Source: JAVBLT01 sp031553315 (lineage in GTDB: Bacteria > Verrucomicrobiota > Kiritimatiellia > RFP12 > DVOR01). Taken from it: a stretch of DNA of 34,130 nucleotides. This document shows, in pieces, positions 21,253-30,248 of the stretch (positions are counted from its first letter, which is position 1; the number at the start of each line of letters is the position of its first letter). The stretch spans positions 1-34,130 of the forward strand of contig JAVBLT010000046.1 in assembly GCA_031553315.1 (NCBI GenBank), in the 5' to 3' direction. A program made the position numbers and the translations under genes. Under the pieces are notes generated by a model. That model searched no databases, was not told the DNA's origin, and worked only from the letters and a program-made list of their open reading frames with translations.

Positions 21253-24200
21253 TACTCGATGCTCACAGGGTAGGAGCGTTTGAGCGGATAGCTCGCTCCA
21301 CCGGATTTCCATGTCTCGGAGATCTGGTAGAAGCCCAATCCGCAGGGTTCAGGCTTGTGCAGCAACACGCCCTGATGGGAAATGGAGGCGGTCTTGATTT
21401 TGATGGCGGCGCCGCTTTCGATTTCTTCATAGAGGCTGAATTTTCCGGTGAAAAGACCGGTGGCCTTCGTGAGAGTGAGGGTGACCGCGTGGGGATTTTC
21501 CGGGTCATACTCCACTTCGCCGGTCGCTTTGTTGTAAAACGGCGCTTTGCCTTTGGGGAGCTTGATTCCGCCCTTGCCGTCGGCTTCAAGCCCGACAAGG
21601 CAATCTTCGGTTGCAAACCGTTTATCCGCGTAGTAATCCGAAAGGGCGGCGGTTTTGTCGTACAGGCCGCCTTGGGCGGAGAGGATCATCGCGAAACGGT
21701 CTTCGGTGGCGGGTGCTTTTCCAGCCGGGGTTTTGCCGGGGTAGAACCAATCGAACAGGCCGGTTTCAACCGCGCCTTCGGCATTGAGGCAAAGGTCGCC
21801 GCCCAGGAATCCTTTCGCGCCGTAAAGTGCGGTGAAGCAGGGTATCGCGCCGCCTGCACCGATGGCGGCGAAGGTGGCGGAACCGCTGACGGCGGCGCCG
21901 TCGGGCAGTTTTCCGGAGTATTTCACGCTGCCCTTCGCATCGACCGTGGCGGTGAGGTATCCGTGGCCTTGGGGGATGTTGCGGGCCTCGCCCGTGCTTC
22001 CCTCAACTTCGGTTCCGCCGAGCGCGAGGGTGTAATATCCCGTGTAGGCGCCAAGCGCGGCGCGGGCTTCGGCGTAGGATTCATCCTTGGCGTTGGCGAA
22101 GGGGTTGCGCTGGGCGAATGCGCAGCAACCGCCGCTGATCTCGCAGAACATATTCGCCTCATTCCAGGGCGTGCCGGCGTCGAGCTGGATTTCGAGGGTT
22201 TGGCCTTTGGCGGTCTTCATGGCGGCGCAGAAGAGGTCGCCCTCTCTTTCAGACCACGAGGGGGCGGTGAGAGACCATGTGCCGTTGGTTGAGACCACTT
22301 TGGCGGTGACTTTGCCGGCGGCGGAGATCGTGGCGGTGAATGATCCGAAGGCGCCGTAATCGGCATCGCGGACAAGGCCGCTGAAGATTCCCTGCGCGTT
22401 CCAGGGCAATGCTTCAATGGTGATCGCGGGCAGGGTGACCGAAGCGGTCTTTTTGGCGTTGGCCACGCTGGCGACTTTGATGTTCACGTTGTCGAAGGCG
22501 CCGATTTTGGAGGGAACGCCGGAGATGAGGCCGGTGGCCGCGTTGATTTTCAGGCCGGCAGGCAGGCCGGAGGCGGTGAACTTCACGGGTTTGGCGGCGT
22601 CGTTGATGCAGACCTGCATCTCAAACGGCACGCCGACCATCCGGTTATCCGCGGGGGTGATGGCTTCAATGACCGGATCCCGGCAGTCGGTTTTCAGGCG
22701 GAAGCGCGCCACGTACACGGTGTCGGCCTCGGGGGCGGCTTTGATGGAGGCGGTGGTTTCGCCGTTGCTCCAATCCACGAAGAGCGCGTCTTTCGCGGGT
22801 TTGGCGGTGAGCGTGACGGGTTTGCCTTTAACGACCTGCCCGTTGGCGGGCGAGAGGGTGATTGCGCCGGGGCCGTCGGCAATCGCGTAAACTGTCGGCA
22901 GCGCGCCGGCAGGAGCCCATTTCGCGTAGAAGGCGGTTGTTTCCGAGACGGTGGCCGAAGCGGTGAGCGGCGCCCCGGTTCCGCCGCGGTCTGCGAACCA
23001 GCCGAGGAAGGTGTGGCCTTCGCGCACGGGCGGGGCGGGCAGGGTATAACGCGTGCCGTACATCTGGGTCTCGCTTTGGGTGGCCGGTTCGCCGCCGTTG
23101 CCGGCGAAGGTCACGGGGATCACGCCGTAAATCCACTTCGCATAGAGCGTGTGGCTTTCAGATTGCGTTGCGACGGCGGCCGCGCTCACCCGCACGCCCG
23201 CGCCATCGGGTTCGGTGTACCACCCGAGGAAGGCGTAATCGGAGCGGGTCGGCACCGGCAATTCGCCATAGGGATAACTCTCGGAGACTTCTTTCGCGGC
23301 GGGCGAGACTGTGCCTCCCTGCGCATCAAACAAAACCTCGTATGTTTCCACGTAGACGATCCACTGCGCGAAGAGCGTCTGGCCGGCGGTGATCGCCACG
23401 GTTGCATCGGCCGCGATCTTCACGCCGCCCGTCTTGGCGGTGAACCACCCCGTGAAGCGGTATCCGGCGCGCACGGGGGCCGGCGGGAGCGCGTAGGGCT
23501 GCCCGTAGGTCGCGAGGACGGTCTGCTTCGCGGGCGCGCCGCCGTTTGCGTCGCAGGCGACGGCGTAGGTGTTGGGAATCCAGTTCGCATAGAGGGTGTG
23601 ATTGGCGTTCACTGTGATGACGGTGGCGGGGAGAACCTTCACGCCGCCGCCGCTGGGTTGCGTGTACCAGGCGTCGAACGCGTATCCCGTGCGGGTGATT
23701 TTGGGCAGCGCGGCGCCATAGGCTTCGCCAAACGCCACGGTCTTCGCGGCGGGATCGGGCGCGCCCTGGCCGTCGAACCCGACGGTGTATTTCGAGACGA
23801 CCCACTGCGCGTAAAGCTCCTGGCTGGCGGTGAGCGCCACGATTGTATCGGCAGTGATTTTCGTGCCGCCGGATCTGGCTGTGAACCACCCCGTGAAGGT
23901 GTAACCGGTGCGCACCGGTTCGGTCGGCAACACATACGGTTTCGCGTAGATGACCGTTTGGCTCTGATTCGCGGGCGTGCCGCCGTTGGCATTGTAGCTG
24001 ACGGTGTAAGGGTTGCCGAACCAGCTGGCATAGAGCGTGTGATTGGCCGCTCTCGAAACGACAGTTGCCGATGTGATTTTCACGCCGCCGCCATACGGCT
24101 CCGTGTACCAGCCGTCGAGTGTGCACATGGCGCGGGTCGGAGCGGGCAAGGCGCCGTAGGCTGAACCGTATGTTACGGGTTTGGGGGCGGGATTGGTCGC

Positions 24201-27200
24201 GCCCTGAGCGTCGAAAGCAACGGTGTATTTTTCCGCAGTCCACCGGGCATGGAGCGTGTGGTCGGCGGTCTTGTTCATCAGTGTGGCCGTGGTGACCTGT
24301 GAACCGTTGACGGCGGCGGTGAACCAGCCCGCAAAGGCATAACCTTCGCGGACGGGATCGGCGGGCAGGATGTAATTGCCGTTGTACGGCACTGAAATAT
24401 TCTGGCTTGCGGGGCTGCCGCCGGCGGCGGCGAAGGTGACGGTATAATGGGAAAGAATAACCGGCGACAATGCGACCTGATCGACCCAGGCGCAATCCGA
24501 ACCGGCCGAGCCGGTTGAATTCTTGCTGTACACCCACTGCACGGTATGCGTTCCCGCGGGAATGGTGAGGGATTTGTTCTCCCACTCGGTCACACCTGAA
24601 ACGGAACCGGGCTGCGCGGCGCCGTCAATGTAAAGCTTCAATGCGTCGTGTTCCGGCTCCGACGAGGCTTTCCACCAGAACGAGAGCATGATCGGCCCGG
24701 TGACCGTCGCCTGCATCACGCTGGATTGGCCATGGCCGATCGGCCCGCTTTGCGCCGCGCTCGCGCCATGCGTTTTCACCGCGGTTTGCCCGAACCAGCC
24801 GGCGCTGCTTCCGGTGGAGGTAAACGCCAGGGCCGTATTGTCCAGCGCCGCCTGCAGAGAAACCCCGGTGGGAACAAAGCAGGCCGTCAGCGACAGATCG
24901 GCATCCAGCATAAACACATAGGTTGTGCTTGTGGAAACCACATTTCCCGCCGCGTTTTTCCAGTTCACAAACGTATATCCGCTGCCGGCCATGGCCGTGA
25001 CCACCCGGGATGATCCCCCGGTGAATGTGCCGCCGCCGGTGGTCGAACCGCCCGAGGCCGGGCTTGATGCGGTCGTGACGGTATAGGGCAGAGTCGAAGT
25101 CCAGACGACCTGATCGACCCAGCCGCAATCCGAACCCTCGCTTGTGCTGCCGTTCTTGGCATACACCCATTCCAACGTATGCGTTCCGTCGTTTTCAATT
25201 GTAAACGTTTGTTTACTCCACTCGGTTTCCCCCGAAATGGAACCGGGCTGCTCCGCGCCGTCGATGAAAAACTTCAAATGATCGCGATCCTGCTCCGACG
25301 AGACCTTCCAGAAAAAAGCGATGTTCCCTGGCCCCGTCACCGTCGTCTGCATCACGCTTTCCTGGCCGTCGCCAACGGCGCCGCTGCACGCCGCGCCCGC
25401 AGCGTCGTGCGAGACGATCTTCTGGCCGTACCACCCCGCTCCGCCGGGCGACGTTGTCCACGCCAGCCCCGTTGTATTCAATGCAGCGCCCAGCGGAATT
25501 TTCTCCACCTCGAAATGCGCCGTGAGCACCCGGGTGGCCGTCACGGTGAACGTGTAGCTGGGCGATGTGCCGACAACGGCGCCGCCTTCAGTCCAGTTCA
25601 CAAACGAGTACCCGCTGTTGGGCTCCGCAGTGACCGTGCAGGATGCCCCCCCGGCGTAAATTTCGCCGCCCGCGACCGAACCGAACGCCGCAGGATCCGC
25701 CGCCACGGAGACCAGATACGATCCATCGGGCACGCTCAGGGTCAAATCCTGGCCCCAAAGGTTGCCTGGCTTTGAATCCGTGCTGCGCTGAAGCGTGACG
25801 TTTTTTTCAGCGCTTGCCGTGTCGCCCTCGGCAGCCTGCAGCGTGAGCGTTTCAGATGCGCTCGCCCCGTTCATGGCGTAGGCGTACATTCCCTTGGCGT
25901 TGGTTGTCCGGGTCGCCAGCAACGCGCCCGAGCTGTTGCGGACCGTTACCGATGCGCCTGCGGCGGGCACCCCGTTTGCCTTCAGCACGCGCCCGCTCAC
26001 CAGCTTCTTTTCCGAATCGGGGAAGACGTTGTAACACACTAAATTGAGCGATGTGAACCCGATGTCATTCCCCATATTGGGAAGCGTGTACCACACATCC
26101 TGGTACCCCCCCCACCCCATGTTGATGTGGAAATACAGGGTTGAATGGCTATACCCGTAACCATCCGCAAGGACGGAGTGGCCGCCGGAGCTTCCCGAAA
26201 TGGCCAGCTGAACGGGATACCCGCAATCGAGGTTCACAAGAATGCTCTTCTGCACGGCGTCGTTCGAAACACCCGTGCTGTAATCGCCCGCATTCACCGC
26301 GCTGGGGTAGCCGAAATACGTTTTCAAAGCCGGAGCCACATCTCCCGTATACGCGCCGCTCCCGCCGTAATCATATTGCATCGCGACCGACACGCCCGCA
26401 TCATAGCAGAGCTTGCCGATGGCCTGGCGCTGCGTGTCCGTAATGGATGTGGCAGGCACATTGGGCATATCGCTCCACGCATAGACCCCGCCCTTCATCG
26501 TCAGGCTGCGCGGAACATCGCCAACCCAGCACTCGACCGTGGCGGGGGCGACGGATGCGGTCGGGTAACCGTGAAACTTCATGAGTTGCGCCATCGCCGT
26601 CGCCACGCACCCGCAGACATAATTGTTCGACGACCCATCCGGCCCGTTGGGCGTGTAGTAATTGTAAACCGCTTTGTTGCCGACGATCGACTGACCCCAT
26701 TTCGTCAGCACAAGCGGAGCCACGCGCAAGTCGCCAACCGTTGTCACACTGGCGAGCTCAACGCATGGCTTCTCCTCCAAAAGCGAAGCCCACTGCCGCT
26801 CGGGTTCTGAAACGCCCGGAGCGGAGTGCGCGGCTCCCGCAAAATCCGGGCCCGCTCTCCGTTTGCGCCCGCCCAGATCATACATCAGAATCGAATAAAG
26901 CGGATTTTCCGGAGTCGAAACAAATTCCTCCGCCGATGAAAAAGCAATGATCGGTTCAATTTTAGTATCGCAAGACGTAACGACAAAACCGCCCTCCGCC
27001 AACGGAACCACATAAAAAAGCGCCTGATTCGCCGGATCCGTGAATGCTTTCGCCCGTTTTGCCGTTTGCCCGATCACCGCGCTCAGCGGTTTGGGGTTGC
27101 GTGAAACCCAGCGCCGCACCGCCGCTTCCGCCTGATCCGGCGAGACCGGCGCCGCAAACAGCGCCCCGGGAAGAACCCACAAAGCGAGAGCGGCGGCAAC

Positions 27201-27269
27201 CGTGCCGGCCAGGCCGCGGCACCCCGTCGCTCCAAAATGAAACCCATGCTCACGCGTAACGTTTCCCAT
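21252..27269 (-). CDS. secreted C10-family cysteine protease with InlB-type repeats
   Basis: This 2005-residue exported protein begins with a signal peptide (about 1-40) and a propeptide-like segment (about 40-130). A C10 (streptopain-type) peptidase domain follows, with YVCGCVATAMAQLMKFHGYP (catalytic cysteine C221), GGHSVLADGYG (H364) and FHINMGWGGYQD. Then come a carboxypeptidase-regulatory-like domain (about 422-512), two related beta-sandwich modules (about 590-720 and 800-935) with conserved GSDCxWVDQV ends, seven InlB B-type repeats (941-1452) and a putative Ig-like domain (about 1520-1600). A long C-terminal region of unknown fold ends the protein. The ATG at 27269 is chosen for its signal peptide and the GGAGAGGGTGAGA just upstream; the longer frame to 27638 crosses the gcvT start. 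The role is probably extracellular protein or host-matrix degradation and adhesion. Confidence 0.88.
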   Translation of the reverse strand: MGNVTREHGFHFGATGCRGLAGTVAAALALWVLPGALFAAPVSPDQAEAAVRRWVSRNPKPLSAVIGQTAKRAKAFTDPANQALFYVVPLAEGGFVVTSCDTKIEPIIAFSSAEEFVSTPENPLYSILMYDLGGRKRRAGPDFAGAAHSAPGVSEPERQWASLLEEKPCVELASVTTVGDLRVAPLVLTKWGQSIVGNKAVYNYYTPNGPDGSSNNYVCGCVATAMAQLMKFHGYPTASVAPATVECWVGDVPRSLTMKGGVYAWSDMPNVPATSITDTQRQAIGKLCYDAGVSVAMQYDYGGSGAYTGDVAPALKTYFGYPSAVNAGDYSTGVSNDAVQKSILVNLDCGYPVQLAISGSSGGHSVLADGYGYSHSTLYFHINMGWGGYQDVWYTLPNMGNDIGFTSLNLVCYNVFPDSEKKLVSGRVLKANGVPAAGASVTVRNSSGALLATRTTNAKGMYAYAMNGASASETLTLQAAEGDTASAEKNVTLQRSTDSKPGNLWGQDLTLSVPDGSYLVSVAADPAAFGSVAGGEIYAGGASCTVTAEPNSGYSFVNWTEGGAVVGTSPSYTFTVTATRVLTAHFEVEKIPLGAALNTTGLAWTTSPGGAGWYGQKIVSHDAAGAACSGAVGDGQESVMQTTVTGPGNIAFFWKVSSEQDRDHLKFFIDGAEQPGSISGETEWSKQTFTIENDGTHTLEWVYAKNGSTSEGSDCGWVDQVVWTSTLPYTVTTASSPASGGSTTGGGTFTGGSSRVVTAMAGSGYTFVNWKNAAGNVVSTSTTYVFMLDADLSLTACFVPTGVSLQAALDNTALAFTSTGSSAGWFGQTAVKTHGASAAQSGPIGHGQSSVMQATVTGPIMLSFWWKASSEPEHDALKLYIDGAAQPGSVSGVTEWENKSLTIPAGTHTVQWVYSKNSTGSAGSDCAWVDQVALSPVILSHYTVTFAAAGGSPASQNISVPYNGNYILPADPVREGYAFAGWFTAAVNGSQVTTATLMNKTADHTLHARWTAEKYTVAFDAQGATNPAPKPVTYGSAYGALPAPTRAMCTLDGWYTEPYGGGVKITSATVVSRAANHTLYASWFGNPYTVSYNANGGTPANQSQTVIYAKPYVLPTEPVRTGYTFTGWFTARSGGTKITADTIVALTASQELYAQWVVSKYTVGFDGQGAPDPAAKTVAFGEAYGAALPKITRTGYAFDAWYTQPSGGGVKVLPATVITVNANHTLYANWIPNTYAVACDANGGAPAKQTVLATYGQPYALPPAPVRAGYRFTGWFTAKTGGVKIAADATVAITAGQTLFAQWIVYVETYEVLFDAQGGTVSPAAKEVSESYPYGELPVPTRSDYAFLGWYTEPDGAGVRVSAAAVATQSESHTLYAKWIYGVIPVTFAGNGGEPATQSETQMYGTRYTLPAPPVREGHTFLGWFADRGGTGAPLTASATVSETTAFYAKWAPAGALPTVYAIADGPGAITLSPANGQVVKGKPVTLTAKPAKDALFVDWSNGETTASIKAAPEADTVYVARFRLKTDCRDPVIEAITPADNRMVGVPFEMQVCINDAAKPVKFTASGLPAGLKINAATGLISGVPSKIGAFDNVNIKVASVANAKKTASVTLPAITIEALPWNAQGIFSGLVRDADYGAFGSFTATISAAGKVTAKVVSTNGTWSLTAPSWSEREGDLFCAAMKTAKGQTLEIQLDAGTPWNEANMFCEISGGCCAFAQRNPFANAKDESYAEARAALGAYTGYYTLALGGTEVEGSTGEARNIPQGHGYLTATVDAKGSVKYSGKLPDGAAVSGSATFAAIGAGGAIPCFTALYGAKGFLGGDLCLNAEGAVETGLFDWFYPGKTPAGKAPATEDRFAMILSAQGGLYDKTAALSDYYADKRFATEDCLVGLEADGKGGIKLPKGKAPFYNKATGEVEYDPENPHAVTLTLTKATGLFTGKFSLYEEIESGAAIKIKTASISHQGVLLHKPEPCGLGFYQISETWKSGGASYPLKRSYPVSIE
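22914..24449 (-). repeat. seven tandem InlB B-type coding repeats in alternating order
   Basis: Residues 941-1452 of the C10 protease hold seven units of about 73 residues. They alternate between two kinds. The odd units end in a GWFTA-type turn and carry ANGG with PVR before GY. The even units carry FDAQG-type starts, (A/G)YG(A/E)LP and a GWYTEP-type turn. The order is A-B-A-B-A-B-A, so the ancestral duplication unit was probably a two-repeat block of about 146 residues. Confidence 0.8.
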
Positions 27270-27372
27270 ATTCTCACCCTCTCCGGTCAATTCCAATTTA
27301 CAACACGTAAAAATAACAACCCTTATCAAAAAAAGCAAGCGCAATGTGTCATTTTCACAAATGTTTTTACTC

Positions 27373-27401
27373 TTGTTTTTAAATTGAAAAAGGGCTATAG
27401 T
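27373..27401 (+). promoter_or_regulatory. sigma70-type promoter for the gcv operon
   Basis: TTGTTT (27373-27378) and TATAGT (27396-27401) are 17 bases apart, 25 bases upstream of the gcvT ATG. The leader is too short for a glycine riboswitch. The whole 157-base divergent spacer is very AT-rich. Confidence 0.65.
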
Positions 27402-27426
27402 TGAGCTGTTTTTCAGGAGAATAAAA

Positions 27427-28500
27427 ATGGGTTTACGAACGGTTTTGTTTGATTCGCATGTGGCGCGCAAGGCGCGGATGGTCGACTTCGGCGGGTGGGA
27501 TATGCCCGTGCAGTACGACGGGGTCATCGCCGAGCACAACCGCGTGAGAAATGATGTGGGAATGTTTGATACCGCGCATATGGATGCGGTATGGATCGAA
27601 GGCCCCGGCGCGCTGGATGCGGTGAGCCGCCTGTTCACGCAGGATTTGCGCTCGCTCGCGGTCGGAGCCTGCCGTTACGGGTTTATGCTCAATGAAGAAG
27701 CGGGCGTGCTCGACGACCTGATCGTCTACCGCATGGCGGTCGACGCGTTTATGCCCATCGTCAACGCCGGCACCGCGCCCGCCGATTACGCCTGGATGGC
27801 GGAGCATTGCAAGGGCTTTGATTGCTCGGTCCGTGATCTGCGCGAAACGCAGGGCAAGATGGATGTGCAGGGGCCGAACGCGATTGCCACCGTCAAAAAG
27901 GTTTTGGGGCTCGATTTCAGCGACCTGAAACGCTTCCGCTGGGTGCGCGCGCCCTCGGCCGACGGCGAGCTCATCGTCAGCCGCACCGGCTACACGGGCG
28001 AAGACGGCATTGAAATCTACGCGCCGCACGCCGCGATTCTTTCCATTTGGAACAAACTCCTCGAAGCAGGCGTGATGCCCTCCGGCCTTGGCGCCCGCGA
28101 CACACTGCGCCTCGAATCGGGCATGCCGCTCTACGGCCATGAGTTTGACACCGCGAAATCGCCCGCCGAAGCAGACATGATGCGCTATTGCGGCAAAGCT
28201 GAAACCTTCATCGGCAAAGAAGCGCTGCTGCGCCGCGCGGAAAACCTGTGCTGCAAGCTGGCGCCGTTTGTGCTGGAAGGCCGCCAGACCGCGCGCAACG
28301 GGCAAACCGTCCGCAACGCAGAAGGCGAAGCAATCGGAACCGTCACGAGCGGCTCATTCGGCCCCACCGTCGGCAAAGCGATCGGCTTTGCCTATGTGAA
28401 ACCGGTCTATGCCGCGGCGGGTTCTTCCTTTTTCATCGACAACGGCCGGGCGCTACTGTCCGCCGCGGTCTGCCCAGTTCCCTTTACCAAAAACGCTTAA
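27427..28500 (+). CDS. gcvT: glycine cleavage system T protein (aminomethyltransferase)
   Basis: GcvT transfers the methylene group from the aminomethyl-lipoyl H protein to tetrahydrofolate and releases ammonia. The 357-residue product has normal length and shows FGGWDMPVQY, GMFDTAHM, the folate-site aspartates in GVLDDLIVYR, SRTGYTGEDGIEIY and GLGARDTLRLE. AGGAGA precedes the ATG. It is the first gene of a four-gene operon containing every dedicated glycine cleavage subunit; the L protein is shared with other complexes and is not here. Confidence 0.95.
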   Translation: MGLRTVLFDSHVARKARMVDFGGWDMPVQYDGVIAEHNRVRNDVGMFDTAHMDAVWIEGPGALDAVSRLFTQDLRSLAVGACRYGFMLNEEAGVLDDLIVYRMAVDAFMPIVNAGTAPADYAWMAEHCKGFDCSVRDLRETQGKMDVQGPNAIATVKKVLGLDFSDLKRFRWVRAPSADGELIVSRTGYTGEDGIEIYAPHAAILSIWNKLLEAGVMPSGLGARDTLRLESGMPLYGHEFDTAKSPAEADMMRYCGKAETFIGKEALLRRAENLCCKLAPFVLEGRQTARNGQTVRNAEGEAIGTVTSGSFGPTVGKAIGFAYVKPVYAAAGSSFFIDNGRALLSAAVCPVPFTKNA

Positions 28501-28521
28501 TCCCTTAGAAAGGTTATCGAC

Positions 28522-28884
28522 ATGACACGCTACACGAAAGAGCACGAATGGGTCCGCATCGAAGGCGCGACCGCGACCGTCGGCATCTCCAACCACGCCC
28601 AGGAAGCCCTCGGCGACATCACCTATGTGGATCTTCCCAAGGCGGGCAAAGCGTTGAAAGCCGGCGATCTGCTCGGCTCCATTGAGTCGGTGAAAGCCGC
28701 CAGCGACATCTTCGCGCCCGTGGCCGGCACCGTGGCAGAGGTCAACACGGCGCTCGACGGCGCCCCCGAAACCATCAATGCCGACGCCGAAGGCGAAGGC
28801 TGGATCTGCAAGCTGACCGGCGTGAACCCCGCCGACATCGAAGGGCTGATGACGGCCGAAGCCTATCAGCAGTTCATTCAGTAG
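28522..28884 (+). CDS. gcvH: glycine cleavage system H protein
   Basis: The 120-residue H protein carries the lipoyl arm that shuttles the aminomethyl group between P, T and L proteins. The lipoylation site is K58 in the GSIESVKAASDI motif. It also shows YTKEHEWVRIEG at the start and GWICKL near the end. It lies 21 bases after gcvT with its own AAAGG. Confidence 0.96.
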   Translation: MTRYTKEHEWVRIEGATATVGISNHAQEALGDITYVDLPKAGKALKAGDLLGSIESVKAASDIFAPVAGTVAEVNTALDGAPETINADAEGEGWICKLTGVNPADIEGLMTAEAYQQFIQ

Positions 28885-28904
28885 GCTTTTCGGAAAGGCA
28901 AACC

Positions 28905-30248
28905 ATGGCCTCTTACATCCCCCACACCGAGCGGGAACGCGCCGACATGCTTAAAACAGTCGGAGCCGCCTCGCTCGACGAGCTTTTCGCGGATATTCCC
29001 GCGCATCTGCGCCTCAACGCGCTCAACATGCCCGACGGTCTCAGCGAACAGGAGGTCTATGACAAGCTTCACGACCTCTCCCACCGCAACGCCCACGACC
29101 TCGTGACCTTCCTCGGCGGCGGTTTTTACGACCACGCCATTCCCGCCGCAGTCGACAGCCTCGTTTCACGCGGCGAGTTTTTCACCGCCTACACCCCCTA
29201 CCAGCCCGAAGTGGCCCAGGGCACCCTTCAGGCCATCTTCGAATACCAGACCATGATTTGCCGCCTCACAGGCATGGACGCCGCCAACGCCTCGATGTAC
29301 GACGGCGGCACCGCCCTCGCCGAAGCCGCCATCATGGCCAAACACGCCACAGGCCGCAACACAATCATCCTCGCCGGCGGCGTGAACCCCATCTACCGCC
29401 GCATGATCGAGAGCTACACCCGCAACCTGGGGATGACGCTCCTCTCGCTGCCCGCCCCCGTCGAAGGCTGCGCCAACCGCGCCGGCTTCGCCGAAGCGCT
29501 CAACTCGATTGAAGACGCCGCCGCCATCATCCTCCAAAACCCCAACTTCTTCGGCACGATCGACGATTTCACCGACCTCGCCCAAATGGCCCGCGAAAAA
29601 GGCACCCTCGTGATTGCCTCCGTCTACCCGATTGCCCTGGGCATCCTCAAGCGCCCCCGCGAAATGGGCGTCGACATCGTCGTCGGAGAAGGCCAATCCC
29701 TCGGGCTTCCGCTTTCCTTCGGCGGCCCCTACCTCGGCTTCATGGCCACCACCTCCGCGCTCGTGCGCAAAATGCCCGGCCGCATCGTGGGCGAAACCCT
29801 GGATCGCAAAGGCCAGCGCTCCTACGTGCTCACCCTCCAGGCCCGCGAGCAGCACATCCGCCGCGAACGAGCCACCTCCAACATCTGCTCCAACGAAGCA
29901 CTCTGCGCGCTGCGCGCCACCATCTTCCTTTCCCTCATCGGAAAAGAAGGCCTGCGCGAAATGGCCACCCAGTGCGTGAAAAAGGCGGAATACGCCAAAA
30001 AACGCCTCGGAGAAATCCCCGGCGTAAACGTGCGCAGCGCCTGCCCGACCTTCAACGAGTTTGTGATCGAGCTGCCCAAAGACGCCGCCGAAATCACCTC
30101 CAAACTCGTCGACAAAGGCTTCGCGCCCGGCCTCCCGCTCAGCCGTTACTATCCCGAACTCCCCAATTGCCTGCTCGTGGCCGTGACCGAAAAGCGCTCC
30201 AAGCGCGAAATCGACGCATTGGCCACCGCACTGGAGGGCTTGCTGTGA
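28905..30248 (+). CDS. gcvPA: glycine dehydrogenase (decarboxylating) subunit 1
   Basis: This is the 447-residue N-terminal half of a split P protein, which decarboxylates glycine with PLP. Visible are SYIPHTERERADML, FLGGGFYDHAIPAAV, FFTAYTPYQPEVAQGTLQAIFEYQTMI and the NASMYDGGTA motif. The split form is common outside enteric bacteria and eukaryotes. It overlaps gcvPB by four bases (GTGA), consistent with coupled translation of a heterodimer. Confidence 0.96.
   Translation: MASYIPHTERERADMLKTVGAASLDELFADIPAHLRLNALNMPDGLSEQEVYDKLHDLSHRNAHDLVTFLGGGFYDHAIPAAVDSLVSRGEFFTAYTPYQPEVAQGTLQAIFEYQTMICRLTGMDAANASMYDGGTALAEAAIMAKHATGRNTIILAGGVNPIYRRMIESYTRNLGMTLLSLPAPVEGCANRAGFAEALNSIEDAAAIILQNPNFFGTIDDFTDLAQMAREKGTLVIASVYPIALGILKRPREMGVDIVVGEGQSLGLPLSFGGPYLGFMATTSALVRKMPGRIVGETLDRKGQRSYVLTLQAREQHIRRERATSNICSNEALCALRATIFLSLIGKEGLREMATQCVKKAEYAKKRLGEIPGVNVRSACPTFNEFVIELPKDAAEITSKLVDKGFAPGLPLSRYYPELPNCLLVAVTEKRSKREIDALATALEGLL

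Noticed and set aside
21098..21283. 61-codon plus-strand frame over repeat copy B
   Set aside because: It lies within the transposon-like repeat, is not kept in the diverged copy D and has no ribosome binding site.
22914..24449. CRISPR-like periodic DNA
   Set aside because: The period of about 220 bases matches protein-coding InlB-type repeats in one long frame, with no short identical repeats and spacers.
27270..27426. Glycine riboswitch before gcvT
   Set aside because: The promoter leaves a leader of only about 20 bases and the spacer is AT-rich with no tandem aptamer-like structure.
27270..27638. N-terminal extension of the C10 protease to 27638
   Set aside because: It would overlap the gcvT start and promoter on the other strand, has no signal peptide at its start, and a good start with signal peptide exists at 27269.
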